Part shown: positions 26,653 through 35,003 of the stretch, piece after piece
Position numbering within the stretch: the stretch's first letter is position 1
Layout of the letters: the number at the start of each line of letters is the position of its first letter
Assembly: GCA_946617225.1 (NCBI GenBank)
Contig: CAMOJW010000004.1
Location: forward strand, 1-35,472
Source of the DNA: an uncultured Lachnospiraceae bacterium
Lineage (GTDB): Bacteria; Bacillota; Clostridia; Lachnospirales; Lachnospiraceae
DNA length: 35,472 nucleotides
Direction of reading: 5' to 3'
The notes under the pieces: generated by a model
The model's input: the letters and a program-made list of their open reading frames with translations, nothing else
The model's database searches: none
Told to the model about the DNA's origin: nothing
Made by a program: the position numbers and the translations under genes

Positions 26653-28671
26653 TCAGATACTGCGAAAGTCAACCGTTTTCAGGGCTCCGCACTCGTAGGC
26701 GGGGTCCTCAGCCAGCAGTCTGTCCACATAGGCAGCGGCTTTGTTCATCAATGCTGCGTGCTCACAGACGTCCGCCAGCCTGAATCCCATGGCTCCGCTC
26801 TGGCGCTGTCCGAAGATGTCGCCGGGCCCCCGCAGGCGCAGATCCTCCTCGGCGATCCGGAAACCGTCGTTGGTCTTCTCTATGACTTCCAGGCGCTCCG
26901 GTCTCTCCCTGCCGCCGTAGAGAAAGATGCAGTAGCTCTGCTCCGTGCCTCTTCCGACGCGTCCCCGCAGCTGGTGGAGCTGGGACAGGCCGAACCGCTC
27001 GGCGTTCTCGATCAGGATCACCGTGGCGTTGGGGACATTGATGCCGACTTCGATGACCGTCGTGGAGACGAGGATATCCGTTTCCCCGCGCCCGAACCGG
27101 TCCATGATCTCGTTTTTGGCGGCAGCTTTCATCCTTCCGTGGAGCAGTTCCACGCGGATCTCCGGTGGCATGACCCGCTGCAGCAGGTCCGTCATGTCCT
27201 CCACGTTGGTCAGGCCCTCCGTCTCTCCCTCCTCGATCTCGGGACAGATGACGTAAGCCTGACGGCCTTCCCGCACCTGGCGATAGAGAAAACGGAGCGC
27301 TTTGTCCCGTTCGCTCTGCGGCAGGGCGAGGTTCTTGGTGCGGAGCCTGCCCTCGGGCATCTCCGTCAGGCGGCTCACGCTCAGTTCCCCGTACAGGATG
27401 ATGGCGAGGGTCCTGGGAATGGGTGTCGCACTCATGACAAGGACGGGCGTATCTTCCATGCCGCCCTTCTCGGAGAGGATCTCCCTCTGCCGCACGCCAA
27501 AACGATGCTGCTCGTCGGTGATCACCAACCCCAGATCGCTGTACCGGATCTTCTCCTGGATCAGGGCGTGGGTACCGATGATGACATCGGCGGTCCCGTC
27601 CTCGATCTGCCGGAGGATCTCTTTTCTCGCCGCGCCGCGGACCGAGCCGGTCAACAGGACCGGGTGGAGATCCAGACCATAGGCTTCGATCAGGGAAGTC
27701 AGTGAGGCCATGTGCTGGGTCGCCAGCACTTCCGTGGGTGCCATCAGGGCCCCCTGCCGCCCGTTCTCCGCGCACAGGAGGAGGGCCAGAAAGGCCAGGA
27801 TGGTCTTGCCGCTGCCCACATCGCCCTGCAGCAGGCGGTACATCACGGTATCTCCGCACAGATCGCTGCGGATCTCTTCCCAGGCCCTGCGCTGGGACTG
27901 CGTCAGGCTGTAAGGAAGCGCCCCGATCAGCCGTTCCGGTCCTCCCGTCATTCTCATGGGGGAGGGGTTCAGGCGGACCTGGGCGTGTCCCTTTTCTCTC
28001 CGCACACCGAGGATAAAAAGGAAGAACTCATCGAAGATCAGGCGCTCCACGGCACTCCGCAGCGATGCCTCCGTTTCCGGCAGATGGATGTTCCGTACAG
28101 CCTCGCCCTCCGGGACGAGGCTCAGTTCCGCAGCTGCTCCCTCGGGCAGGAACTCCGGGACAGGGACACCCTCAGCTGCCTCGCGCAGCAGGGACAGGAG
28201 CAGGTTCCTTCTGAGGCCCCCGATCATGGGATAGATGGGCTGGATCCTGCCCCGGATCCGGTCATATTCATCGGGATCATAGATAGACGGCTGTTCCATG
28301 TAGAGCCTGCCGGTGGCCGTTTTGCGAAGGATCCCCCGGAACACGTGCTCACTGCCCGGCTTCAGAGAGTTCCGCAGGTAGGGCATGTTAAAGAAGGTCA
28401 GCCGGACCTGCCCGGTGGCATCCGCCGCCTGGAAATGCAGGATCGTCCTCGGTCCCTTCCGGAACAGAGAGCCGTTGCCGATGATATACAGACGCAGGGC
28501 GGACGGTCCCTCCGCGGCATCAGCCACCGGAACCGGATCCTCGGGCACCTCATAGGAGCGGGGGTACCAGGTCAGCAGGTCGCCGGCCGTGAAAAGGCCC
28601 TTTTTCTCAAGCAGCTCCCCCGACTTGGGTCCTACGCCTTTCACTTCTCTGATCGGTGTGTTTCTGTCCAT
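26653..28671 (-). CDS. recG: ATP-dependent DNA helicase RecG
   Basis: About 672 residues. RecG remodels stalled forks and Holliday junctions. The N-terminus PIREVKGVGPKSGELL and an OB-fold wedge domain (about 60-150) come first. Helicase motifs follow: Walker A GDVGSGKT near 280, the DEQH box (VITDEQHRFG) and QLHQLRGRVGRG. ATG 28671 is chosen because families start near here (MDRNTPIREVKG). ATG 28698 would add nine residues and has no ribosome site, while the chosen ATG has GGAG very close. It follows fakA, as in the Bacillus yloU-yloV-recG region. Confidence 0.95.
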   Translation of the reverse strand: MDRNTPIREVKGVGPKSGELLEKKGLFTAGDLLTWYPRSYEVPEDPVPVADAAEGPSALRLYIIGNGSLFRKGPRTILHFQAADATGQVRLTFFNMPYLRNSLKPGSEHVFRGILRKTATGRLYMEQPSIYDPDEYDRIRGRIQPIYPMIGGLRRNLLLSLLREAAEGVPVPEFLPEGAAAELSLVPEGEAVRNIHLPETEASLRSAVERLIFDEFFLFILGVRREKGHAQVRLNPSPMRMTGGPERLIGALPYSLTQSQRRAWEEIRSDLCGDTVMYRLLQGDVGSGKTILAFLALLLCAENGRQGALMAPTEVLATQHMASLTSLIEAYGLDLHPVLLTGSVRGAARKEILRQIEDGTADVIIGTHALIQEKIRYSDLGLVITDEQHRFGVRQREILSEKGGMEDTPVLVMSATPIPRTLAIILYGELSVSRLTEMPEGRLRTKNLALPQSERDKALRFLYRQVREGRQAYVICPEIEEGETEGLTNVEDMTDLLQRVMPPEIRVELLHGRMKAAAKNEIMDRFGRGETDILVSTTVIEVGINVPNATVILIENAERFGLSQLHQLRGRVGRGTEQSYCIFLYGGRERPERLEVIEKTNDGFRIAEEDLRLRGPGDIFGQRQSGAMGFRLADVCEHAALMNKAAAYVDRLLAEDPAYECGALKTVDFRSI

Positions 28672-28699
28672 CTCTCCGTTCTCAGCGCATTTCTGCATT

Positions 28700-28747
28700 A
28701 AACTCTGTGTTGAGCTCTGTATCGAACTCTGTCCTGAACTGCAGAAG
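28700..28747. repeat. Degenerate 12-bp tandem repeat in the fakA-recG gap
   Basis: Four consecutive 12-mers start at 28700, 28712, 28724 and 28736 around the core RARCTCTGT; the last copy is decayed. It lies immediately before the recG start. Confidence 0.65.
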
Positions 28748-28768
28748 GAACGGCAATGCCGTTCCTTC
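28744..28768. terminator. Perfect hairpin between fakA and recG
   Basis: GAAGGAACGGCA (28744-28755) and TGCCGTTCCTTC (28757-28768) form a near-perfect palindrome, about 11 bp of usable stem, 30 bp after the fakA stop. No T-run follows on either strand. It may be an RNA-processing or stability element rather than a true terminator. Confidence 0.4.
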
Positions 28769-28797
28769 CGTATTCTTGATCATGGATGACCTGTCCG

Positions 28798-30483
28798 TCA
28801 TTCCGCAGACAGGATATAGTAGTAAACGGGCTGGCCGCCTCTCTGCAGCTCCACGTCGCAGCCGGGGAAGGCTTCCATTGCCTTCTGGTGCAGTTCGGAT
28901 GCCTGTTCTTCCGTAACTTCGCTGCCGTAATAGATGCTGATGATCTCAGTGGTCTCATCCACTATGTCGCTCAGGGTCGCCAGCGTGATCTGTTCGATGC
29001 CGGCGCCGGCCTCCAGGATGCCGCTGTCCCCGATGCCCATGATATCGTCCTTGTGGATATCCACGCCGTCGATCTGCGTGTCGCGGACGGAATAGGTGAT
29101 CTCCGCACTCTTCACGCGGGAGATCTCCTCCTGCATGTTGGCAAGGTTGCTCTCACCGTCCAGATCGGGCATGAAGTTGATCACCGCGGTGATGCCCTGC
29201 GGAATGGTTACAGTGGGCACGACGATGACCTTCTTGTCCTCGGTCATGGACGCAGCCTGATTGGCGGCCATGATGATGTTCTTGTTATTGGGCATCACAT
29301 AGATGGTGTCCGCGTCGATCCCGGCGATGGCATCCAGAATGTCGTTGGTGCTGGGATTCATGGTCTGTCCGCCGCTGATGACGCAGTCTACGCCGAGCTC
29401 CTCGAAGATGCCCTTCAGGCCGTCACCGGCGGCCACTGTAATGAAGGCGTTGTCCTTGTGGACGGCGGGAGCGGCAGGTGCGGGTTCCGCTGCGGGAGCA
29501 GGAGCCTTGTCCGCTGACGGGATCTCGGAAGCCTGTGCGGGGCTGCGCAGATTGGTCAGGGTCAGCTGCGTCAGTTCTCCGTAGAGGAGCGCTTTCTGTA
29601 CGGCGAGGCCGGGGTCATTGGTGCAGAAGGAAGCCAGGAGCAGGTTGTCTGAAGTGCTGCAGTCCACGTCGCCGCCGATGGAAGTCAGATATTTGCGGAG
29701 GTCCTTCTCAGCATGGGCGGGGACCGTGTTCTCCACGCGCACTCCCAGGCGGATCTGATAGAGGAAGCGGAGCTCCTTCTCCTCAGGAGCAGGTGCGGCG
29801 CTCTCCTCGGTGCCCGTGCTCTCACCGGGCTCCTGCAGGAACACGGCGGGATCGATCCTCCTGCCGTCCAGACCTGCAAGACAGCCCTTCAGGAACTGCA
29901 CCAGACCCTGTCCGCCGGAATCCACCACGCCCGCCTGTTTCAGCACAGGAAGCAGATCGGGGGTCGTATCCAGGACTCTCTCCGCCTCCGCGACGACGGC
30001 GGGGATAAAGACCTCCAGATCCTTCTCTCCCGCATCCGCCAGTTCTCTGGCTTTCTCGGAGATGCCCCTGGCGACCGTCAGGATGGTGCCCTCCTTGGGC
30101 TTCATGACTGCTTTGTACGCTGTTTCCGTAGCTCTCTCGAAAGCGCCGGCGAGCAGCGGCACATCCACCTCTGTCTCACCTCTCGTCACCTTGCCGTATC
30201 CGCGGATCAGCTGGGACAGGATGACGCCCGAATTGCCTCTCGCGCCGCGGAGAGATCCCGAGGACATCGCCTTGCAGATATCCTTCATGTTGTCGGAATC
30301 TCCCAGCAGGACGACCTCTTTGGCTGCCGACCGGATGGTCAGCGTCATGTTGGTGCCCGTGTCGCCGTCCGGCACGGGAAAAACATTCAGCTCGTTGATC
30401 CAGTCCTTGTGTGCCTCCAGCTCCGCTGCACCGCAGAGGAAGATCTCCGCTACTTCTCTTGCGTTCAGTGTTTCTCTGCTCAC
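28798..30483 (-). CDS. fakA: Fatty acid kinase catalytic subunit FakA (DAK2/YloV family)
   Basis: 561 residues from GTG 30483, with AAGGAG at 7 nt. A TTG at 30501 would place that ribosome site inside the gene and was rejected. FakA phosphorylates fatty acids held by DegV-type FakB proteins, feeding phospholipid synthesis. The DAK2 ATP-binding motif NVFPVPDGDTGTNM lies at about 33-46. GSLRGARGNSGVILSQ, a DegV-like middle region and a C-terminal domain follow. A proline/alanine-rich linker sits near 325-345. It lies between asp23 and recG, matching yloU-yloV of Bacillus. Confidence 0.95.
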   Translation of the reverse strand: MSRETLNAREVAEIFLCGAAELEAHKDWINELNVFPVPDGDTGTNMTLTIRSAAKEVVLLGDSDNMKDICKAMSSGSLRGARGNSGVILSQLIRGYGKVTRGETEVDVPLLAGAFERATETAYKAVMKPKEGTILTVARGISEKARELADAGEKDLEVFIPAVVAEAERVLDTTPDLLPVLKQAGVVDSGGQGLVQFLKGCLAGLDGRRIDPAVFLQEPGESTGTEESAAPAPEEKELRFLYQIRLGVRVENTVPAHAEKDLRKYLTSIGGDVDCSTSDNLLLASFCTNDPGLAVQKALLYGELTQLTLTNLRSPAQASEIPSADKAPAPAAEPAPAAPAVHKDNAFITVAAGDGLKGIFEELGVDCVISGGQTMNPSTNDILDAIAGIDADTIYVMPNNKNIIMAANQAASMTEDKKVIVVPTVTIPQGITAVINFMPDLDGESNLANMQEEISRVKSAEITYSVRDTQIDGVDIHKDDIMGIGDSGILEAGAGIEQITLATLSDIVDETTEIISIYYGSEVTEEQASELHQKAMEAFPGCDVELQRGGQPVYYYILSAE

Positions 30484-30581
30484 CGTGATACTCCTTTTCA
30501 ATGATCAGGCAGACTCCTGCCTGTTCCTCGTCCGGCTGTACGTTCCTGCCGGCCACCCCTCTTCTGCCTGCAGGTCAGGAC

Positions 30582-30944
30582 TCAGTCGATGAGCCTCACA
30601 CCTTCAACATAGATATTGATCTTCTCGACTTCCATACCGGTGAAATCCTCCACGCGGTATCGTACGCTCTGGATCAGGTTGTCACAGACAGTGCGGATGT
30701 TCACCCCATAGGATACGATCACATGGAAATCGATGGAAAGTTTGCCTTCCTTGCTGACAGAGACGTTGATCCCTTTGGTCATGGCGTCTTTGCGAAGGAG
30801 CTTGACGATCCCTTCTGACATGTTCACGCCGGCCATTCCGACGATGCCAAAGCATTCATACGCGACATCACCTGCATACTGGGCGATCACATCATTGTCA
30901 ATGGATATCTTCCCGATATGTGTGTTTAATTTGGATGCCTTCAT
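30582..30944 (-). CDS. Asp23/Gls24 family envelope stress protein (YloU-like)
   Basis: 120 residues. Family landmarks are HIGKISIDNDVIAQYAG and GIVGMAGV near the N-terminus, followed by a beta-rich region (GKLSIDFHVIVSYGVNI). Members are soluble, sit near the membrane and are linked to cell-envelope homeostasis; the exact role is unknown. GGGAGAG precedes the ATG by 5 nt. It is the first gene of the fakA-recG run and diverges from rpmB, a common Firmicute arrangement. Confidence 0.93.
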   Translation of the reverse strand: MKASKLNTHIGKISIDNDVIAQYAGDVAYECFGIVGMAGVNMSEGIVKLLRKDAMTKGINVSVSKEGKLSIDFHVIVSYGVNIRTVCDNLIQSVRYRVEDFTGMEVEKINIYVEGVRLID

Positions 30945-31027
30945 TAATATCTCTCCCTCTGCACCGTTTATCAGTGCCGTCTCCGGTCCGAAACCCGGGT
31001 GCGGATCTCCGCCCCGGCATCATATTG

Positions 31028-31056
31028 ATTATACCCGACACCGCCCTAAATGAAAA
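31028..31056 (-). promoter_or_regulatory. asp23-fakA operon promoter
   Basis: On the minus strand TTTTCA (31051-31056) and TATAAT (31028-31033) are 17 bp apart; the -10 is perfect. The leader to asp23 is about 75 nt. Confidence 0.65.
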
Positions 31057-31083
31057 GGGGGTAAGCCGGATTGCAATTTTGGC

Positions 31084-31112
31084 TTGCATTTCTCCATTTC
31101 CTCTGATAATAT
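31084..31112 (+). promoter_or_regulatory. rpmB promoter
   Basis: TTGCAT (31084-31089) and TAATAT (31107-31112) are 17 bp apart. The leader is about 35 nt and contains AGGAGG. Confidence 0.65.
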
Positions 31113-31152
31113 ACTAATGTTGTGATCCTGAAGAGGTTAGGAGGTGTGTAAG

Positions 31153-31338
31153 ATGGCAAAATGTGATATCTGCGGCAAGGGCGCTCATTTTGGGAATAAC
31201 GTCAGCCATTCTCATAGAAGATCCAACAGGATCTGGAATTCCAATGTCCAGAAGGTCGCCGTTAAGGTCAACGGCGCCAGCAAGAGAATGCACGTGTGCA
31301 CCAGCTGCCTTCGCAGCGGCCGTGTCGAGCGCGCATAA
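31153..31338 (+). CDS. rpmB: 50S ribosomal protein L28, zinc-binding (C+) form
   Basis: 61 residues from ATG 31153; AGGAGG lies 8 nt upstream. A GTG nine bases earlier was rejected. Cys4/Cys7 (CDIC) and Cys49/Cys52 (CTSC) make this the four-cysteine zinc ribbon form. Genomes often hold a zinc-free paralogue induced when zinc is short; none is in this window. It is monocistronic and divergent from asp23, and ends at a strong bidirectional terminator shared with gerW. Confidence 0.97.
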   Translation: MAKCDICGKGAHFGNNVSHSHRRSNRIWNSNVQKVAVKVNGASKRMHVCTSCLRSGRVERA

Positions 31339-31353
31339 GCTGAACAGTAATGA

Positions 31354-31404
31354 AAAGAGAGAGCCATGAGCGGCTGAATGCCGCTCATGGCTCTTTTGTT
31401 TTGG
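31354..31404. terminator. Bidirectional terminator between rpmB and gerW
   Basis: A 14-bp perfect stem (AGAGCCATGAGCGG 31360-31373 with CCGCTCATGGCTCT 31381-31394) has TTTTGTTTT on the plus side and CTCTTTTC on the minus side. It serves the convergent rpmB and gerW transcripts. Confidence 0.92.
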
Positions 31405-31413
31405 TGTGATCCT

Positions 31414-31839
31414 TTATACTTCCGGAGCGGTCTCCGCATCCTCCGCCTCATCGGGAAAAGCCGCTTTGGCTGCCTCTTCGTCGGAAATGATCCCGGCCTT
31501 CTCGCCCTTGAATCTGTCCACCACCTCGGGCACCATGTCCATCAGCTTGATGATGGTGTTGGAGTCGCGGATGTTAACCACTTTGGTCATGCCGTCTTTG
31601 ATCACCAGCACGGCGGTGGGGGCCATCTTGGCGCTGAAGCCGCCCATTCCGGAATCCTTGGCATTGCCGCCGTTGTTGGAGCCCGCGCCGCAGCCGATGC
31701 TCACATCCGAGAGGGGGATGATCACCTGGTCACCGACGTGGACCGGTGCGCCGACGACCGTCTTGGAGGTCAGAATACCCTCCGCGTTCTCCATCATGGC
31801 GTTGACGATCGCTCTGAAGCTGTTGTTATGCTGCGACAT
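31414..31839 (-). CDS. gerW: GerW family sporulation protein (YtfJ)
   Basis: 141 residues. Typical features are the N-terminal IVNAMMENAEGILTSKTVVG and the glycine-rich centre IGCGAGSNNGG...GMGGFSAKMAPTAVLVI. In Bacillus, GerW is needed for normal spore germination. AAAGGAG precedes the ATG by 7 nt. The 5' end overlaps the DUF2953 gene by 14 bp, the same pairing as ytfI-ytfJ. Its presence suggests a spore-forming ancestry. Confidence 0.94.
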   Translation of the reverse strand: MSQHNNSFRAIVNAMMENAEGILTSKTVVGAPVHVGDQVIIPLSDVSIGCGAGSNNGGNAKDSGMGGFSAKMAPTAVLVIKDGMTKVVNIRDSNTIIKLMDMVPEVVDRFKGEKAGIISDEEAAKAAFPDEAEDAETAPEV

Positions 31840-32632
31840 GTTTGGCTCCTTTCTTACTCCTGAGAGTTCCGATCAGCTGTCTCACATTCCTGTCCAATAG
31901 GATCTTCACGGCGGCGACCACCAGATGGATCAGACGAATGTGTCCGTTCCCCGCCGTATCGATGTCAAAACGATAGTTCATGAAATCCGTATCCAGCCGC
32001 AGACGCCCGTCCGTGACGGGATACAGGAATCCGCATACCTGGAGCACACCGGCGCTTGCTGCGGGATCCCCCAGCCCCAGGACGCCTTTCAGGTGCCAGT
32101 CCTTGGGGATGAAATGCACCAGAGCGGCGCCGATCCGCTGCAGGGTGCCTCTTAGTGCTTCCCTGGTGGAGGGCCGGTCCAGGATATTCAGCCAGTATTC
32201 CACTTTTCTGCGGATCTTCTCCGCCTTGGCGGGAAGGGCTTCCAGTTTCTCCCGGAGGCTCTGCTTCTCATCGGGCTGTTTCTCCTCCTGCTCTGCCTCC
32301 TCCGCTCCCTCAGGCTCTTTTCCTTTTCCCGAGAGGAACTTCTCCACCGGGAGCCGGAATCCCAGGATCCGAACGGACAGCAGTTCTCCGGAGGGCCAGG
32401 CGGCGCTTGCCCGGATCAAGTGCAGCAGCCAGCTGATCTCCACACTGCCCCGCAGTTCATCCACCAGAGCCGGGGCATCCAGCTCCTCTCTGGCCAGCGG
32501 ATCATCGATCCTGCCCCTCCAGCTGTACCTCACGGGGACCAGCAGGACCAGGAGCAACAGGAGGATCACTACGGCCAGCACCACCAGCAGGATCGTCCCG
32601 ATCACTTTTAAAATGGTAAGGAGCACTCCCAT
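31826..32632 (-). CDS. DUF2953 membrane protein (YtfI-like)
   Basis: 268 residues from ATG 32632, with GGGAGG at 4 nt; a TTG at 32647 was rejected. Residues about 5-33 form one hydrophobic helix (ILLVVLAVVILLLLLVLLV), then VRYSWRG. A charged Glu/Lys/Gln-rich stretch near 100-130 precedes a C-terminal domain (FMNYRFDIDTAGNGHIRLI). Function is unknown; the family is found beside gerW in spore formers. Confidence 0.85.
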   Translation of the reverse strand: MGVLLTILKVIGTILLVVLAVVILLLLLVLLVPVRYSWRGRIDDPLAREELDAPALVDELRGSVEISWLLHLIRASAAWPSGELLSVRILGFRLPVEKFLSGKGKEPEGAEEAEQEEKQPDEKQSLREKLEALPAKAEKIRRKVEYWLNILDRPSTREALRGTLQRIGAALVHFIPKDWHLKGVLGLGDPAASAGVLQVCGFLYPVTDGRLRLDTDFMNYRFDIDTAGNGHIRLIHLVVAAVKILLDRNVRQLIGTLRSKKGAKHVAA

Positions 32633-32643
32633 AGATCCTCCCG

Positions 32644-32988
32644 TCAATGCCTGTTGTTCATCCGTACACCGTTAGGAAACAGATATCTGTGGACATCCGC
32701 TTCTCCGACTGCCAGAAGTGCCTCTTCCAGGATCTGCTGTACCAGGGCCACGGCATCACCATGCCCCTTGGCAAGCCCCAGGATCAGGGGCGGATGCTCG
32801 CGATAATAGGGCTGTAACAGATTGGCGCTGTGCATGATCTCCATCTGATCGCCGCCCCTTGCCGCGGGATCTTCGATCAGGGTGATCACATAGACTGACA
32901 GCTGTCCCTGCCCGCGGAGCAGTTTTCTCCGGATCTCATCCGGATCCGAGATCTGCGGACTGACATACAATCGTTTGTAAAAATACAT
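32644..32988 (-). CDS. Small conserved protein of unknown function
   Basis: 114 residues from ATG 32988 (GAGGA at 4 nt). An upstream frame to 33063 lies inside the LicD gene and was rejected. It begins MYFYKRLYVSPQI and contains LSVYVITLIED, HSANLLQPYY and LGLAKGHGDAVALVQQILEEA. It looks soluble, with no signal or membrane segment. I have the impression of a conserved clostridial family, but no function is known to me. It begins 7 bp after the LicD stop and ends 11 bp before DUF2953. Confidence 0.8.
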   Translation of the reverse strand: MYFYKRLYVSPQISDPDEIRRKLLRGQGQLSVYVITLIEDPAARGGDQMEIMHSANLLQPYYREHPPLILGLAKGHGDAVALVQQILEEALLAVGEADVHRYLFPNGVRMNNRH

Positions 32989-32995
32989 GCTGTCC

Positions 32996-34891
32996 TCACA
33001 ATCTGCCCGCCGCGCGCAATGTGTAGGCACCTTTTCTGAGCCGCTTCCCGATGCGCTGTGCATTGGCGCACATCTCCGCGTACTCCTCTTCGGACACCGC
33101 GTCGCAGGCGTGTCGCAGATCCTTCAGGGAATCCACCGTGAGCCCGCAGTGGTGCTTCTCCACGAAAGCGGCAAGTGCGGCCTCTTTCCAGATGATAACG
33201 GGAAGGCCTGCAGCCAGATACAGCGATGTCTTGTGAGGGTCATTGATCCGCAGATAAGCGCCGTACACGCCGCTGCAGCCATCCGCTGTATCGCCGTCCC
33301 AGACGAGACCGTAGCTCCCGCGCATGGCACCTGGCAGCTCATCCGGCGGGAAGGAACCGTGGTAGAGGATCCTCTCCGACCCTTCCCCCTCGTAACCGAC
33401 GCCGTAGAGAGCAAAATCCACATCGCCGGGCAGATCATACACATAACCGGCCTTGTGCCTGCGGAGCGTGCCCGCGATGACCACGGGCAGGTCCCTGCCG
33501 GTCTGCGCATGACCTTCCTTTCCCTCGATGAGATAATCGAAGATGCCCAGGACGATCATTCTGTCTGCGGGGATGCCCATGGAGATGAGTTTATCTTTCA
33601 TCCCGCGGTTGTGGACGATCAGGGCGTCGGAGACACGCAGGCAGTCCTTCTCCTCGACCTGAAGCCGGACACGCTCTCCGACCGAGAGATCCGAGCGGAG
33701 CGCCGCTCTCAGCATGTCCAGGTCATGAATAAGGAGGGCGACCCTGACTCCGCGTCTCTTCAGATCCCGCAGGACCAGGGAGTCAGTGATGAAATGATTG
33801 ACCAGCGGAAACTGGATCAGCAGCGTATCGCCGCGCTCCAGCTCCGAAAGAGCGTCTTTCCAGACGCGGCGGAGCTTCTCGTGGTACAGGAGCTTCTCGG
33901 GGGCGGACTGGGACGCGCGGTCCTCCGCCGGCACGTCGATCAGGATCTCCTGCCAGCCGGCCCCTCTCAGGATGGCGGCCACGTCGTCCCTGGCCTTGAT
34001 CCCGGCCGTCCTGGCATATCCCTCTTCCGTCCGGATCTCCTGCGTGAAGTAAAGTCTCTGTCCGCCGGTCCCGGTCGCACTCCCCTCCTCGGCCCAGACA
34101 TCCATATCGTGAGTCTTGCGCTTGTCCTCCGGCGGCAGCTTCATATAGTCGCCGTACAGGGAGCGCAGGTAGAGATCCCAGCAGGAAGGCGCGTTGCAGG
34201 AGATGCCCTCGAAATCGATCTTGACGGTGCGGAGGAATTCCTCTTTGGGCATCCTCTCCTGGGGCCCGTAGCCGAAATTGACACACCCGACATAATCACA
34301 CTCGTCGACAGTGTAGGTGCGGCATAGCCTGTCGATCATGGCGCAGACCCGTTCCTTGCCTATGGGCCTGGCAAGCACCTTGAAGACCGGTTTGATGGCG
34401 GCTTTGAGTCTGGTCTTGCCTTCTCCCAGCCTGGCGTACTGGATCTTCAGCACCTTGCGCAGGAACAGACTCTTTCGGAACATCCGTTCCACTTCCTTCT
34501 CATCCGAAGGAAGGCCGTCCGTGGGCATCACGTCGATCCAGAGGCTGTTCTCCGTCTCGTCGTTGTCATACCGCTTGCGGATGGACGTGCGGGTGTCATA
34601 TACTTTGGCAAAGGGATAGGCCAGATTGTGCAGCTCATACGCGGCCGCCCTGTAGGGGCCGTACTGCTCCACCTCATGCGCGACCTTGACGAACGCATCA
34701 TAATCAGGCCTGGGCATGAGCAGATCCACGTCGTCATCCCAGGGAATGAAACCGCCGTGTCTGACCGCGCCAAGCAGGGATCCTCCCGCCAGGCACCACC
34801 GGAGGCCGTGGTCATCGCAGACCCGGATGTAGGCCTTCAGGATCCCAAGCTCGTATTCATGTATTTCCTGTAAAGTGAGTTTTTTCTTCAT
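32996..34891 (-). CDS. LicD nucleotidyltransferase / Gtf3-like glycosyltransferase fusion
   Basis: 631 residues from ATG 34891. The N-terminal LicD domain (about 1-265) carries LAGGSLLGAVRHGGFIPWDD and the metal-binding DDDVD (52-56). LicD proteins transfer phosphocholine or similar groups to cell-surface polysaccharides. From about 285 to the end, the sequence resembles Gtf3/galactofuranosyltransferase-type enzymes (LLIQFPLVNHF, VALLIHDLDMLR, SDALIVHNRGMKDKLISMG, VLGIFDYL). A cell-surface glycan role is likely; donor and acceptor are unknown. No ribosome site precedes the ATG, and the promoter -10 ends 7 bp before it. An ATG at 34954 lies in a terminator-like repeat and was rejected. Confidence 0.85.
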   Translation of the reverse strand: MKKKLTLQEIHEYELGILKAYIRVCDDHGLRWCLAGGSLLGAVRHGGFIPWDDDVDLLMPRPDYDAFVKVAHEVEQYGPYRAAAYELHNLAYPFAKVYDTRTSIRKRYDNDETENSLWIDVMPTDGLPSDEKEVERMFRKSLFLRKVLKIQYARLGEGKTRLKAAIKPVFKVLARPIGKERVCAMIDRLCRTYTVDECDYVGCVNFGYGPQERMPKEEFLRTVKIDFEGISCNAPSCWDLYLRSLYGDYMKLPPEDKRKTHDMDVWAEEGSATGTGGQRLYFTQEIRTEEGYARTAGIKARDDVAAILRGAGWQEILIDVPAEDRASQSAPEKLLYHEKLRRVWKDALSELERGDTLLIQFPLVNHFITDSLVLRDLKRRGVRVALLIHDLDMLRAALRSDLSVGERVRLQVEEKDCLRVSDALIVHNRGMKDKLISMGIPADRMIVLGIFDYLIEGKEGHAQTGRDLPVVIAGTLRRHKAGYVYDLPGDVDFALYGVGYEGEGSERILYHGSFPPDELPGAMRGSYGLVWDGDTADGCSGVYGAYLRINDPHKTSLYLAAGLPVIIWKEAALAAFVEKHHCGLTVDSLKDLRHACDAVSEEEYAEMCANAQRIGKRLRKGAYTLRAAGRL

Positions 34892-34898
34892 AGAACAA

Positions 34899-34927
34899 AG
34901 TATAATCCATCTGAAAATGTATGTCCA
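34899..34927 (-). promoter_or_regulatory. Promoter of the LicD fusion gene, apparently leaderless
   Basis: On the minus strand TGGACA (34922-34927) and TATACT (34899-34904) are 17 bp apart. The -10 ends 7 bp before ATG 34891, so transcription would begin at or next to the start codon. Confidence 0.65.
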
Positions 34928-34974
34928 CCGCGCCCTGTCAAAAAAAGCCCTCATAAAAACGGGCTAAAAAACGG

Positions 34975-35003
34975 TTGACAGCGGAGGACTTTTTCACTAA
35001 TAT
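34975..35003 (+). promoter_or_regulatory. rpsT promoter
   Basis: A perfect TTGACA (34975-34980) and TAATAT (34998-35003) are 17 bp apart. A leader of about 130 nt precedes rpsT. I see no recognised RNA element in it, though it could allow autoregulation. Confidence 0.75.

Noticed and set aside
34892-34954. Longer N-terminus for the LicD fusion starting at ATG 34954
   Set aside because: This ATG lies in an inverted repeat with a T-run, upstream of the promoter, and the added residues do not resemble LicD proteins.
34940-34966. Terminator for a minus-strand gene upstream of licD
   Set aside because: The stem is only five pairs (AGCCC/GGGCT) and no minus-strand gene lies upstream in the window; it may be chance.
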